Part shown: positions 1-10,103 of the stretch, piece after piece
How the letters are laid out: every line of letters begins with the position of its first letter
Position numbering within the stretch: the first letter of the stretch is position 1
Assembly: GCF_007859715.1 (NCBI RefSeq)
Contig: NZ_SJPG01000001.1
Span: forward strand, 5,152,001-5,216,000
Length of the DNA: 64,000 nucleotides
DNA from: Rubinisphaera italica
GTDB taxonomy: Bacteria > Planctomycetota > Planctomycetia > Planctomycetales > Planctomycetaceae
Direction of reading: 5' to 3'
The notes under the pieces: model-generated
What the model was told of the DNA's origin: nothing
Database searches by the model: none
What the model saw: the letters and a program-made list of their open reading frames with translations, nothing else
Translations under genes and position numbers: made by a program

Positions 1-1057
1 TCGCCGCTTTTTCGATTGCCAATAAATCCAAGGTGTTCAAAGCGACCGCAACTTCCCGGCTGAACAGTTCTAAAAACTGCAAATCGTTTTCGTCAAAGGC
101 GTGATCGAGTGGGCTTTCCACATTGAAAGTTCCCAGAACTTCATCATGCAGAATCAGCGGGACGGTCATCGAACTTTTTGCACCGGGAGCACCAGGCAAA
201 TACAGGGGGTCGTTCGTGATGTCATCGCACAGATAACTTTTCCCAGAAGCAGCCACAAAGCCAGTGACACCGTTATTTTTGGCATCTGCAAACAACTTTC
301 GCTCGGCGGCCACTTCCTGCATTCCCATCGCCAGCAGGGGACGTAGCTGGGTGGAATTTTTATCGATGAGTCGAATTTCAACCGTTTCAAATTCGAGTAA
401 ATCGTTTGTGTAATGCAGAATTTTCGATTTGAGCAGCTCAATTCGCTCATCGACCGTCAGTTCGATCATTTCCTGAGGCGACAAATCACCCAGTTCGAGA
501 CCAGCCTGATAAATGGCGTTTAACTTCTGCCGCTGAAATGTCGCTGTCGTCGTATTGCGGACACAGGCCAGAAACTGTTCGACACTTCCATTTTCATCGA
601 AAAAGACCGGAGCGACCCGAACTTCAAAATACTGCTTGTCCTCTAACTTGAGAGTGCTAGTCCGCATTTCGCCGGAGAGTCGACAGCTTTCGATCGGGCA
701 GAGTTGATGGTCGAGTAGTTCGACATCGCCAAACATATCGTAGAAAGAAGGTTCGACATTAATCTGCGGAGCATCGAGCATTTTGATGAGCGGGGTATTA
801 CACCAGAGGATTTTCTGATCTTTATCGAGCAGAGCCAGTCCATCGGTAAAGCTGGATGCAATATTGAGGACATGGATGAGCGACTCACTCGCTTCACTAT
901 TGTCGTGAGGCACGACCAGACCAGAGATTTTGTCTTCCCGCCAGAGCCGGGCGACTTCCTGCAGCGAATCCTCACAGACTTTCAGAGTGCTCGCGTCTCC
1001 GGGAAACGCGAGGACTTCTTCATTGGAAGTCAGGAACAGGATCTTAGGCTCGTCCAT
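1..1057 (-). CDS. PAS/GAF sensor protein, C-terminus beyond window
   Basis: An open frame runs from an ATG at 1055-1057 to the window edge without a stop, giving 352 visible residues. An N-terminal stretch of about 60 residues (MDEPKILFLTS) is followed by a PAS-like region (about 65-170, with DGLALLDKDQKILWCN) and a GAF-like domain (about 185-345, with GVTGFVAASGKSYLCDDI, then SSMTVPLILHDEVLGTFNVES). Both are ligand or redox sensing folds of cytoplasmic signalling proteins. The output domain lies to the left of the window, so a histidine kinase, phosphatase, cyclase or sigma-54 regulator are all possible. A GTG lies directly before the ATG and the ribosome site is weak. No membrane segment is visible in the part seen. 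Confidence 0.82.
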   Translation of the reverse strand, partial: MDEPKILFLTSNEEVLAFPGDASTLKVCEDSLQEVARLWREDKISGLVVPHDNSEASESLIHVLNIASSFTDGLALLDKDQKILWCNTPLIKMLDAPQINVEPSFYDMFGDVELLDHQLCPIESCRLSGEMRTSTLKLEDKQYFEVRVAPVFFDENGSVEQFLACVRNTTTATFQRQKLNAIYQAGLELGDLSPQEMIELTVDERIELLKSKILHYTNDLLEFETVEIRLIDKNSTQLRPLLAMGMQEVAAERKLFADAKNNGVTGFVAASGKSYLCDDITNDPLYLPGAPGAKSSMTVPLILHDEVLGTFNVESPLDHAFDENDLQFLELFSREVAVALNTLDLLAIEKAA

Positions 1058-1163
1058 CACAGGAAGTCGTTACTCACTTTTCACAGCAGATTTCGGCCAT
1101 CGCCGCCTCCACTCACCTGACTCACCAAAGCAATTGACACACTTAGTCACAGTTTCGAAACAT

Positions 1164-1324
1164 CTTAACCCGAAGCGTCAGCGAGGGGACGACTTCCAAT
1201 CAAAATTTCGGTCAAACTCAAATCATGAAATCACTTAGTGTCATTTCCAGATAAAAAACGAATTTCATAGAGAATCAGCTTCCTGCCAAAAATCGCGTCC
1301 CCCTCGCTGACGCTTCGGGCTAAG
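1164..1324. repeat. R1 repeat, inverted pair
   Basis: The left copy (1164-1190, plus) reads CTTAACCCGAAGCGTCAGC and then GAGGGGAC. The right copy (1298-1324) is its reverse complement with one change (GGGCTAAG for GGGTTAAG). About 107 bases separate them, so the transcript could fold into a long hairpin. The same 26-base unit recurs at 16416, 17502 and 35966, and a decayed copy at 12736. Copies sit only between genes, like bacterial REP sequences. Confidence 0.85.
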
Positions 1325-1568
1325 AAACTCTCTTCTTTGAATTCTGCTTCGCAACATCTTTATTCATACTATTATATAGTCAATCTGATACAAGAGACAA
1401 AGCAGCTGAGAAGTGGATTGAGAAAAAACGCGGCATCTGTCCCTGCAAGAGTTCTCCATTTTCGCTACAGCCTCGGATGCAGTCCCCTCGGTAACCCGAT
1501 ACAATGCCCGCGTTATCAACCCGAATTCATACGTTAAGAACATCTGGCACGACTGTAGATTCAAGCCA

Positions 1569-1653
1569 GGGTGGCGGGGGCGCTTTCGCAGAAAGGCCCC
1601 CGAATCGTAGACCTTTCGGGGGCTTCCGCTAACGCGGAGCGCCCCCGCCACCC
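1569..1653. repeat. GC-rich nested palindrome (possible cruciform)
   Basis: The outer arms GGGTGGCGGGGGCGC (1569-1583) and GCGCCCCCGCCACCC (1639-1653) are perfectly complementary over 15 bases. A second hairpin lies inside, with GCCCCCGAA pairing with TTCGGGGGC. The element ends 67 bases before ychF. It has no U-tract, so it is not a textbook terminator. It is probably a REP-like element or a nucleoid or transcription boundary. No second full copy was seen in the window. Confidence 0.75.
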
Positions 1654-1720
1654 CCCCAATTATTTTGACTTGATCATCTTTTGACAGGCGTTCTAAGTTT
1701 CACTCAGGAGCGAATTATTC

Positions 1721-2812
1721 ATGGAAGCTGGAATTGTCGGACTTCCCAACGTCGGTAAATCGACATTGTTTAATGCATTGACCGCAGCTGGAATTGCCAG
1801 CGAGAATTATCCGTTCTGCACCATCGAACCCAACGTCGGCGTGGTCGAAGTTCCCGATCCCCGACTCGATATCATTCATAAGTACATCAAAACCGATCGC
1901 GTTCTTCCTGCTGCTCTCAAACTGGTCGACATAGCCGGGATTGTTAAAGGGGCGTCTGTCGGGGAAGGTCTCGGCAACAAATTCCTGGCGAACATTCGTG
2001 ATGTCGATGCGATCATTCATGTTGTCCGCTGCTTTGAAAACGACGATGTGATTCACGTCGATGGCAGTGTCGATCCACTTCGGGATGTCGAAACCATCGA
2101 TACAGAACTGATTCTCGCCGACCTGCAAACGGTCGAGTCCGCTCGAGATCGTTCCCAAAAGAAAGCCCGCACGGGTGATTCCGATGCGAAAAAGCGAATC
2201 GCAATTCTGGATAAATGTTTTGAACGACTCGATCAGGGAATGCCGATTCGTGGACTCGAAATCGACAATCCCGACGACCGGAAAATTCTGAGAGGCTTCT
2301 CACTGCTGACCGCCAAGCCGGTCCTCTATCTGGCGAATGTTTCGGAAGATGATCTCAAAGGTGAGAGTGAACATGTACAGGCGCTGAAAAATCGAGCCGG
2401 CGTCGAGCAGGGGGAAGTCATCCCGGTTTGTGCGGCGATTGAATCCGAATTGAGTGAAATGGACAAAGCCGACCGAGCCGAAATGCTGGCCGATCTCGGT
2501 CTGGAAGAGCCTGCTTTGAGCGTTGTTGCCCGGGCGACTTACAAAACTCTGGGTTATCAAAGTTACTTCACCGCCGGCGTGAAAGAAATCCGCGCCTGGA
2601 CCATTCCTCAGGGAGCAACCGGCCCCCAGGCCGCGGGCGTGATTCATACCGATTTCGAAAAAGGATTCATTCGAGCCGAGATTTTCTCGATTGAACACCT
2701 CGAAGAATACAAAAGCGAAAAAGCAATCCGAGAAGCCGGCAAGTTACGCGTTGAAGGAAAAGAGTACATCATGCGGGATGGCGATGTCTGTAACTTCCTG
2801 GTGAATCCGTAA
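1721..2812 (+). CDS. ychF: YchF/OLA1-type P-loop ATPase
   Basis: A 363-residue protein, the usual length of YchF. It has the P-loop GLPNVGKST (residues 7-15), then [12 protein letters not shown] and the [10 protein letters not shown] box (switch/G3), a central coiled-coil helical insert, and a C-terminal TGS-type domain ending in the family signature [10 protein letters not shown]. YchF/OLA1 proteins belong to the Obg family but prefer ATP over GTP, bind ribosomes and affect translation and oxidative-stress responses. An AGGAG lies about 10 bases before the ATG. The gene stands alone between repeat-bearing spacers, with no partner (pth or a ribosomal gene) next to it. Confidence 0.96.
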   Translation: MEAGIVGLPNVGKSTLFNALTAAGIASENYPFCTIEPNVGVVEVPDPRLDIIHKYIKTDRVLPAALKLVDIAGIVKGASVGEGLGNKFLANIRDVDAIIHVVRCFENDDVIHVDGSVDPLRDVETIDTELILADLQTVESARDRSQKKARTGDSDAKKRIAILDKCFERLDQGMPIRGLEIDNPDDRKILRGFSLLTAKPVLYLANVSEDDLKGESEHVQALKNRAGVEQGEVIPVCAAIESELSEMDKADRAEMLADLGLEEPALSVVARATYKTLGYQSYFTAGVKEIRAWTIPQGATGPQAAGVIHTDFEKGFIRAEIFSIEHLEEYKSEKAIREAGKLRVEGKEYIMRDGDVCNFLVNP

Positions 2813-2819
2813 TTTTAGG

Positions 2820-2933
2820 GGATCCGAGTCTGTGATTCCTCGGGTGTTCTCACGAACCTTTTGTCCAATTTGCATTAACAGATCTATAGATGACTCATAC
2901 CCACCCGAGTCATCACTGACTCGGCTCGCCCAT
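2820..2933. repeat. R3 composite repeat (two hairpins with AT-rich loop)
   Basis: A worn left hairpin (CCGAGTCTGTGATTCCTCGG, about 2825-2844) and an intact right hairpin (CCCGAGTCA at 2904-2912, TGACTCGG at 2917-2924) enclose about 60 AT-rich bases. The right side ends in GGCTCGCC. The same layout is found at 20382 and 32058. It lies between ychF and the M50 protease gene. Confidence 0.75.
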
Positions 2934-2963
2934 CTCGTTCTCAAACACTGACATCAAAAAGAC

Positions 2964-3635
2964 ATGCTCGGACAAACTTCACCTACTCCTTACGACATTG
3001 AATTCAACCTGTTTGGAATTCCGGTGCGAGTGCATCCGTTTTTCTGGTTGGTGGGATTAGTTTTTGGCTGGGGATTACAACGTCCGGATTTGATTGTCAT
3101 CTGGATGCTCTGTCTGTTTGTCTCCATATTGATCCATGAGATGGGTCACGCAATTTTGATTCGTGCATTCGGGTACAATCCCCATATTGTTCTGCATCAG
3201 TTTGGAGGATATGCCTCTTTTATTCCCGGGTACAATTACTCGCTCTGGAAATCCGTTGCGGTCTCGTTTGCGGGGCCGCTGGCCGGGTTCATGTTTTATG
3301 GTGTCATCATCGGCATTGAATATCTGATGGTGGCCTTCAACTACTTTCCCTCCCCTCAACTCAACTTTGCTCTGTATCAACTGGAGTGGATCAACCTGTA
3401 TTGGGGCCTGGTGAATCTATTACCGGTACTTCCGCTCGATGGTGGCCAAATCTGTCGAGATGTCCTGCTGATGTTTCGCCGTGATGGAGACTTGTGGGCC
3501 TTACGAATTGGCGGATTTGTGGGAGCGATTGTCGCCACGTTATTTCTGATGCGGGAAGACATGTATCCTGCGGTCCTGTTTGGGTTCCTCGCACTCTCGA
3601 ATCTCAAAGAATTGAGCGATCGTAATCCACGCTGA
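2964..3635 (+). CDS. Site-2-protease-like M50 membrane metalloprotease
   Basis: A 223-residue multispan protein. The zinc site HEMGH is at residues 58-62, inside a hydrophobic helix. The third ligand is the Asp in the LPLDGGQ box (D159), preceded by NLLPVLP, as in the compact rhomboid-free M50B group. Hydrophobic segments flank both motifs. Enzymes of this family cut substrates within the membrane and often release anti-sigma factors or transcription factors. There is no PDZ or CBS domain, so this is a minimal member. The substrate is unknown, and no sigma/anti-sigma pair is adjacent. The ATG precedes [24 protein letters not shown], a common start for this family. Confidence 0.9.
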   Translation: MLGQTSPTPYDIEFNLFGIPVRVHPFFWLVGLVFGWGLQRPDLIVIWMLCLFVSILIHEMGHAILIRAFGYNPHIVLHQFGGYASFIPGYNYSLWKSVAVSFAGPLAGFMFYGVIIGIEYLMVAFNYFPSPQLNFALYQLEWINLYWGLVNLLPVLPLDGGQICRDVLLMFRRDGDLWALRIGGFVGAIVATLFLMREDMYPAVLFGFLALSNLKELSDRNPR

Positions 3636-3773
3636 ATCCAGTCTCGGGCTCTTCTGATGAGATAAGAATTCCCGATAACTGTTCGAGTCGGCAGGTTGCG
3701 TGGGATATGTTCATGAATTGAGGATTTCGAACGATTCGTATTGCTTATAGATATTATAAGATCGTTTGATCAA

Positions 3774-3841
3774 ACAAGCACGAAGCGCAAGCGAGTGAGT
3801 CCATTTCGTGAAGTACACACTCGCTTGCGCTTCGTGCTTGT
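3774..3841. repeat. R2 repeat, inverted pair (long hairpin)
   Basis: The left arm ACAAGCACGAAGCGCAAGCG plus AGTG is answered by CACTCGCTTGCGCTTCGTGC plus TTGT across a short loop, giving a near-perfect stem of about 24 bases. Full pairs recur at 25057, 36457 and 39155, half copies at 27884 and 61053. It lies 66 bases before the kinase gene. Confidence 0.9.
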
Positions 3842-3907
3842 AAAACTCTTTATTCAGTGAGATGATCAAGCCATAATTATCGATTTCATCTCCAGAATAA
3901 TACTGTC

Positions 3908-6589
3908 ATGAATTTTTCCACCGATCATAATCTGCTCATCGGCGTGATTGCCTACAACAATGGATTTGTGGATCAGCATCAGCTGGTTCAGGCAATGAAT
4001 CAGTGGGTGGTCGATAAATCGAAAAGTCTGGCCGAGGTGATGCAGACACTGAATGCAATCACAGTTGAGGAACGGGAATTAATTCTCGCTCTGACGGAGC
4101 GGCATCTGGAAAAGTTTGGTGGGGATACCGAAAAGACGCTTCAGCAACTTTCTTCGATCAGCTCTGTCAAAACGCATCTGGAAACCATCATTGATAGTGA
4201 TTTGCAGAACAGTTTAAATACGCTACACAATCAACCGACTCATCAATCCGTTGGATCCAGTTCCGATGATGTCATCGGCTCAGGTCAGGGATATATCCGT
4301 TTTCATAAAATTCGATCGCATGCTCATGGGGGACTGGGCGAGGTCTTCATTGCCGAGGATATCGAACTGAGTCGGCATGTTGCTCTGAAAGAAATCAAAG
4401 GCAATGCCAAACTGTCTCCAGCCGACAAAGTACGGTTTCTTCGTGAAGCCGAAGTGACCGGGCAGCTGGAACATCCCGGTATTGTGCCCGTTTATGGTCT
4501 GGGAAGTTATGCCGATGGCCGTCCGTTTTATGCGATGAAATTCATCAAGGGAGACAGCCTCCAGAAAGCGATTGAGAATTATCACACTCCTGCGACGCCC
4601 GGCCGAACTCCCGAACAAAAGTTGTTTCAGTTGCGTCAATTGCTCCAGCGATTTATTGATGTCTGCAATGCGATGCATTATGCCCACTCGCGTGGAGTGC
4701 TGCACCGGGATTTGAAGCCGGGCAATATCATGGTTGGCAAGTATGGAGAAACACTGGTTGTCGACTGGGGACTGGCTCGTTTACAGGGAGAAACGTCGGA
4801 AGAACTGTCCGATACGGAAAGTCCGCAGATCCTATCGGGTTCTATTGAAACACAAACTCTCGATGGCACCTTATTGGGAACTCCCGCTTATATGCCGCCG
4901 GAACAGGCGATGGGCACAATCAATCAACTCAATGCCACCAGTGATGTTTATAGCCTGGGAGCGACGCTTTTTGAACTCCTCACGGGTCAACCTCCGTTTG
5001 TCGGAAAACAACTGACGGAACTCCTGAAGAATGTTCGTCGTGGGAATTTCCCAAATCCTACAGAAATTGAGAAGTCCATTCCAAAGCCACTTGAAGCCAT
5101 CTGCCTGACGGCAATGAAGCTCAATCAGGCCGACCGCTATCAGTCAGCCGAAGAACTGGCGGAGGATCTGGAACGCTGGTTAGCCGACGAGCCCGTGAAC
5201 GTCTGGAAAGAATCGTTTTCGATTCGTTTTAGCCGCTGGGTGAAACGTCATCGCACACTTTTCACCAGCCTGACGACATCTGCCGTTGTTTTGATTGCCG
5301 CTTTAACTTTGGGAATGGTGTTGTTGAATGCTGCTCGAAAACGGGAAGCGGCTGCTAAAGAGATTGCAGAAACAAATTTCCGCATGGCGAAAGAAGCGGT
5401 CGATCAATTCTATGTTCGGGTCAGTGAAGAAGTTCTGCTCGATCAGCCAGGATTGCAAGCCGTGCGTGAAGAAATGTTGAAAGAGGCACTGGTGTATTAC
5501 AAACGCTTCCTCGAACAGCGGACTGACGACCCGGTTTTACAAGAGGATCAAGCCCTCACAATGTATTATCAGGGGCAGATCCTGGGTGAAATCGAATCGC
5601 CTGAACAAGCCCTGGGAGTCCTGAAAAAAGCCGAAGAACTCCAAATCAAACAGGTGGAACGGGACGCGAAAGATCCGGTGCAAAAATATCGGCTCTCGAA
5701 TATTCAGAATGCAATCGCATCTCAACTGACCAAAGAGCAACAGTGGGAAGAAGCGGGGCAAGTATTTGAAAAGGCCACAGCCGTTCGTCAACAGTTGGTA
5801 GAAGAATTCCCTGAGGACACCGAGTATCAGCGTAAACTGGCTAACACTTTGATGAATTATGGACTGGTCGAAATGAAACTGGGCTCGGCTGAGAAAGCCC
5901 TCGAATCAGTCGTGCGGTCTCAAGACGTCCGTCAGACTTCATTGAAAAAAGATGCTGAGAATGTCTTGATTCAGCGCGACCTGGCAATGGGCTATTTCAA
6001 TCAGGCGATGTTCCAGTTGCAGCTCAAGCAGATGGCCCCAGCAGTGGAATCTTTAGAGAAAGCTGTTGATGTTTTTACAAATGTCGTCGCCATTCAACCT
6101 CAGGATTTTCGGATTCAACTGCGGCTGGCTCAAACCAAATCCTGGTTATCGGAACTGCTCTGGTTCCAGAAGCAGCAGGAACGCGCCGGTCAGTTGAATG
6201 CAGAAGGCCGCAGGCTTCTCGAAATGCTGATCATGTCCAATCCCGATGTTACCGATTACCACGCAGCTCTGGCACGACTCCTGATGAACCGGGCGCGCTG
6301 GTCCGAACAGACCAACGAACTCGAATCGGCCATTACGACACTTGAAGCCGCCATCGAGCAATTGCGTTTGATTGTGGATGGCCAGTCTCTCACGGAAACG
6401 CCGAATGAGCATCGCGATTTGGCAGTCTCTTTATCGTCTCTGGCAAAGTTGATCCAAGACTCTGATCCCGAACGATCTGATGCACTTCGAAATGAAAGTT
6501 TGGAAATTCTCGCTCAACTGACCAAAGACTTTCCAGAGAATCCTGATTTCAGAAAACTGAAAGAAAAGCAGGACGCCTTGAGGGAATAG
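3908..6589 (+). CDS. Membrane Ser/Thr protein kinase with TPR sensor tail
   Basis: An 893-residue protein with a helical N-terminal module (1-110) of the kind seen before many planctomycete kinases, then a Hanks-type kinase domain (about 130-430). Key residues are the lysine in ALKEI (161), HRDLKPGN (266-273), DWG in place of DFG (286-288), and the activation-loop end GTPAYMPPEQA. One transmembrane helix (about 452-474) is followed by a long helical region of TPR-like repeats (about 490-890), predicted to be outside the cytoplasm. The family phosphorylates Ser/Thr, and the TPR tail probably binds a partner or cell-envelope signal. The next gene encodes a secreted protein 102 bases downstream and may be functionally linked. 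DWG for DFG is a conservative change that keeps the metal-binding Asp. Confidence 0.94.
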   Translation: MNFSTDHNLLIGVIAYNNGFVDQHQLVQAMNQWVVDKSKSLAEVMQTLNAITVEERELILALTERHLEKFGGDTEKTLQQLSSISSVKTHLETIIDSDLQNSLNTLHNQPTHQSVGSSSDDVIGSGQGYIRFHKIRSHAHGGLGEVFIAEDIELSRHVALKEIKGNAKLSPADKVRFLREAEVTGQLEHPGIVPVYGLGSYADGRPFYAMKFIKGDSLQKAIENYHTPATPGRTPEQKLFQLRQLLQRFIDVCNAMHYAHSRGVLHRDLKPGNIMVGKYGETLVVDWGLARLQGETSEELSDTESPQILSGSIETQTLDGTLLGTPAYMPPEQAMGTINQLNATSDVYSLGATLFELLTGQPPFVGKQLTELLKNVRRGNFPNPTEIEKSIPKPLEAICLTAMKLNQADRYQSAEELAEDLERWLADEPVNVWKESFSIRFSRWVKRHRTLFTSLTTSAVVLIAALTLGMVLLNAARKREAAAKEIAETNFRMAKEAVDQFYVRVSEEVLLDQPGLQAVREEMLKEALVYYKRFLEQRTDDPVLQEDQALTMYYQGQILGEIESPEQALGVLKKAEELQIKQVERDAKDPVQKYRLSNIQNAIASQLTKEQQWEEAGQVFEKATAVRQQLVEEFPEDTEYQRKLANTLMNYGLVEMKLGSAEKALESVVRSQDVRQTSLKKDAENVLIQRDLAMGYFNQAMFQLQLKQMAPAVESLEKAVDVFTNVVAIQPQDFRIQLRLAQTKSWLSELLWFQKQQERAGQLNAEGRRLLEMLIMSNPDVTDYHAALARLLMNRARWSEQTNELESAITTLEAAIEQLRLIVDGQSLTETPNEHRDLAVSLSSLAKLIQDSDPERSDALRNESLEILAQLTKDFPENPDFRKLKEKQDALRE

Positions 6590-6691
6590 GCAATCTGGAT
6601 CGATTGTGCAAACTCGTTTCACGGCTTATCTCGCCTTCATCCGATACACAGATTAGGAAACCGGGCTCTCTGTGCGCGCTGAAGGACAAGA

Positions 6692-8578
6692 ATGTCGAAG
6701 ATTTTGTTTCTCTCAAAGCTGACACTGCTATTACTGCTGCCAGTTTTGGTATTCAGTCGTGTCGGTTTTGCGCAGAATCAGAATTCGACACCGAGTCAAC
6801 CCGGGACATCCCCATCGGCCGCTCCACCAGTGTTACCTGGACCAGATGCTGGAAATCTGACGACTGAGATCGAGAATTTGCCTGTTGCTCCCGAAGTCGC
6901 TGCTGCTGCGGTTCAACCAAATGCACAGACCAACGATAATGACACTACAGACAATCAACCGCAGGTCAGCGAGGAATACGAACAACTTTCCAGCATGCCG
7001 TTTATGCTGGGTGACCTATTGCGTGCCAATCAGAGCTTTTCGTTTCCGTATAACCTGGCCGGAGATATCGCCGGGACCGAAGCCAACGGAACACTGCGGA
7101 GCCGCAATCCGAAAGTGGCAGAGAACAACTCGGCTCTTCCCCGCAACCGCATCAGCATTCGCTACAACTATTTCAGCGATGCGGCCACGATTACCGGTCT
7201 TGAACCCTTCGGCGATCCCGTTTTCCCCGGAGTAATTGCCGCTGCCGATATTGGCTTGAATGGATTGCCTCCCGGTCTAACTTTGCCTTCCGGTGTCCAG
7301 TTCCTGAGTCCTGACCCTCAGTTTGGACAATTCCAGTTTGAAATTCCGGCCAGCCAGATCGATGAATTGAATGACCAGTTTCCCCCGGGAGATTTGGGGC
7401 AGTTTGGTGTTCGCTTCGATCCCGGTTCCAACTCACAGGGAACTGCGGTCATCCCTCAGTATTCTTTTATCGACGATAATGACGATCTCATCTACGGATT
7501 CGATTTAACCCGAGTTCTGAGAAATCAGGAAATCCGGGAAGCGAAACGCGATTTCAATGTGAATCTGATCAACTTCGGTTTTGAATCGACCTTCTGGGAA
7601 AATCGAGCATCGATCGAAATGCGGATGCCTTTTGCCCGCTCGGTCAATTCTGATCTCGATCTGACCGCTTCGCAGGTTGTTGAGGACGATTATACGCGTG
7701 CCGATCTGGTATCGCCTTATGGCGGGACGCTCGGCAATGGCAACTTTGCGATAAAGGACATGCAGCTGATTTTTAAATCGCTCGTCTGGTCCTCCGATCG
7801 TATCGTTTTCTCCTCCGGTTTTGGACTGCAATTGCCGACCGCTTCCGACTCCAACCTTTCCATTGTCGATGGATTCCCAGACCCCACAATTCGAGTTTTT
7901 CAGAATGGTGTGGCTCCCTTAGCTGATGTCTTGCGGTCACGGGATATTCGTGTCAAGAATCAAACGATCGGATTGTCTCCTTATCTGTCACTGGCAGCAA
8001 CACCTACCGATCGTACATTTTTCAACGGCTTCTTTCAGCTCGACTTCCCTTTGGGACAAGACACTGTCGAATTTCAGCAAACGAACTTCGCCCGCTTCCT
8101 GATTATCAATAACGGCTCTGGAACGACCACACGCGATCCCTTTGTTTCCTCATCGCAATCGGAAGGCAAGATTCGCGATCAGATGCTGATGAATCTTGAC
8201 ATCGGCGGCGGCTATTGGTTTTACCGCAACCCTGCCGCCCGCCGCGTAACCGGTTTGGCTGGCCTGATGGAATTGCACTGGACTTCAACTTTACAGGATG
8301 CAGATATCTTCGAAGCCAATTCCACATTCCTGGGAGAGCCCGTTCTGCTGGCCAATCGCGATCCCAATCCGAGTGTCCCGCAATCGGTGATTGAAGAAGA
8401 CCCGATTCGCATCGGCAACACCGCCAACCGCATGGATATCATCAACGCCACCTTCGGCACGACGATTGAATTCAGCAATCGATCCACATTCAGCCTCGGC
8501 GTAGCCGTTCCATTGCAGGGCGGATTGAATCGAACGTTCGAAACCGAAATCACCGCTCAGTACAATAAGATTTATTGA
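6692..8578 (+). CDS. Secreted, possibly outer-membrane beta-barrel protein
   Basis: A 628-residue protein. Residues 1-28 form a signal peptide (SKILFLSKLTLLLLLPVLVF, cleavage probably after FAQ). A Pro/Thr/Asn-rich linker (about 28-90) follows. The rest is rich in alternating polar and aromatic residues (RISIRYNYFSDA, NRASIEMRMPF, IVFSSGFGLQLPT, FNGFFQLDFPLG, STFSLGVAVPLQ), as in a barrel, and the chain ends in an aromatic residue (YNKIY). No enzyme motif was seen. It follows the kinase gene with its own AAGGA ribosome site 5 bases before ATG. The barrel assignment is an inference from strand pattern; the exact role is unknown. Confidence 0.75.
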   Translation: MSKILFLSKLTLLLLLPVLVFSRVGFAQNQNSTPSQPGTSPSAAPPVLPGPDAGNLTTEIENLPVAPEVAAAAVQPNAQTNDNDTTDNQPQVSEEYEQLSSMPFMLGDLLRANQSFSFPYNLAGDIAGTEANGTLRSRNPKVAENNSALPRNRISIRYNYFSDAATITGLEPFGDPVFPGVIAAADIGLNGLPPGLTLPSGVQFLSPDPQFGQFQFEIPASQIDELNDQFPPGDLGQFGVRFDPGSNSQGTAVIPQYSFIDDNDDLIYGFDLTRVLRNQEIREAKRDFNVNLINFGFESTFWENRASIEMRMPFARSVNSDLDLTASQVVEDDYTRADLVSPYGGTLGNGNFAIKDMQLIFKSLVWSSDRIVFSSGFGLQLPTASDSNLSIVDGFPDPTIRVFQNGVAPLADVLRSRDIRVKNQTIGLSPYLSLAATPTDRTFFNGFFQLDFPLGQDTVEFQQTNFARFLIINNGSGTTTRDPFVSSSQSEGKIRDQMLMNLDIGGGYWFYRNPAARRVTGLAGLMELHWTSTLQDADIFEANSTFLGEPVLLANRDPNPSVPQSVIEEDPIRIGNTANRMDIINATFGTTIEFSNRSTFSLGVAVPLQGGLNRTFETEITAQYNKIY

Positions 8579-8590
8579 ACCGCAGGCGGT

Positions 8591-9817
<1,227 letters not shown>

Positions 9818-9971
9818 GGCGTTTATGTTTTTTCGAGAATATGTTAATAGAAGAAAAACTCATTGATAATAGACGAGGTCGACGACAATTAACGCCCCCT
9901 GCAGGCGACTATTTTTTGAAATCATCACTCAACTGCGAACTAAACATCAGAATATATTACTTAGACTCATC

Positions 9972-10000
9972 TTGACCTGTATTCGGAATTTCACATAAAA
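9972..10000 (+). promoter_or_regulatory. Possible sigma-70-type promoter
   Basis: TTGACC (9972-9977) is followed after 17 bases by ATAAAA (9995-10000), about 100 bases before the lipoprotein gene. The -35 is good, the -10 is poor. This rests on a pattern match only. Confidence 0.3.
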
Positions 10001-10103
10001 ACCCCGGAATTACAATACCCGAGGAAGCGTCGATGATCTCGATTTTATCGACAAAGCCTATTACGAACGGCATATTACGCGTTCAGAAACAGGATATACA
10101 GCA

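Larger units (their letters stand above)
1058..1720. other. 663-base spacer filled with palindromic repeats
   Basis: No convincing gene was found. The spacer holds an inverted pair of R1 repeats (1164-1190 and 1298-1324) and a large GC-rich palindrome (1569-1653). Short frames here have no family features and cross the repeats. An AGGAG at the right end belongs to the next gene. Confidence 0.7.

Noticed and set aside
1337..1651. Short frames over the GC-rich palindrome before ychF
   Set aside because: Both strands are open only because of the repeat, and no homology-like signature is seen.
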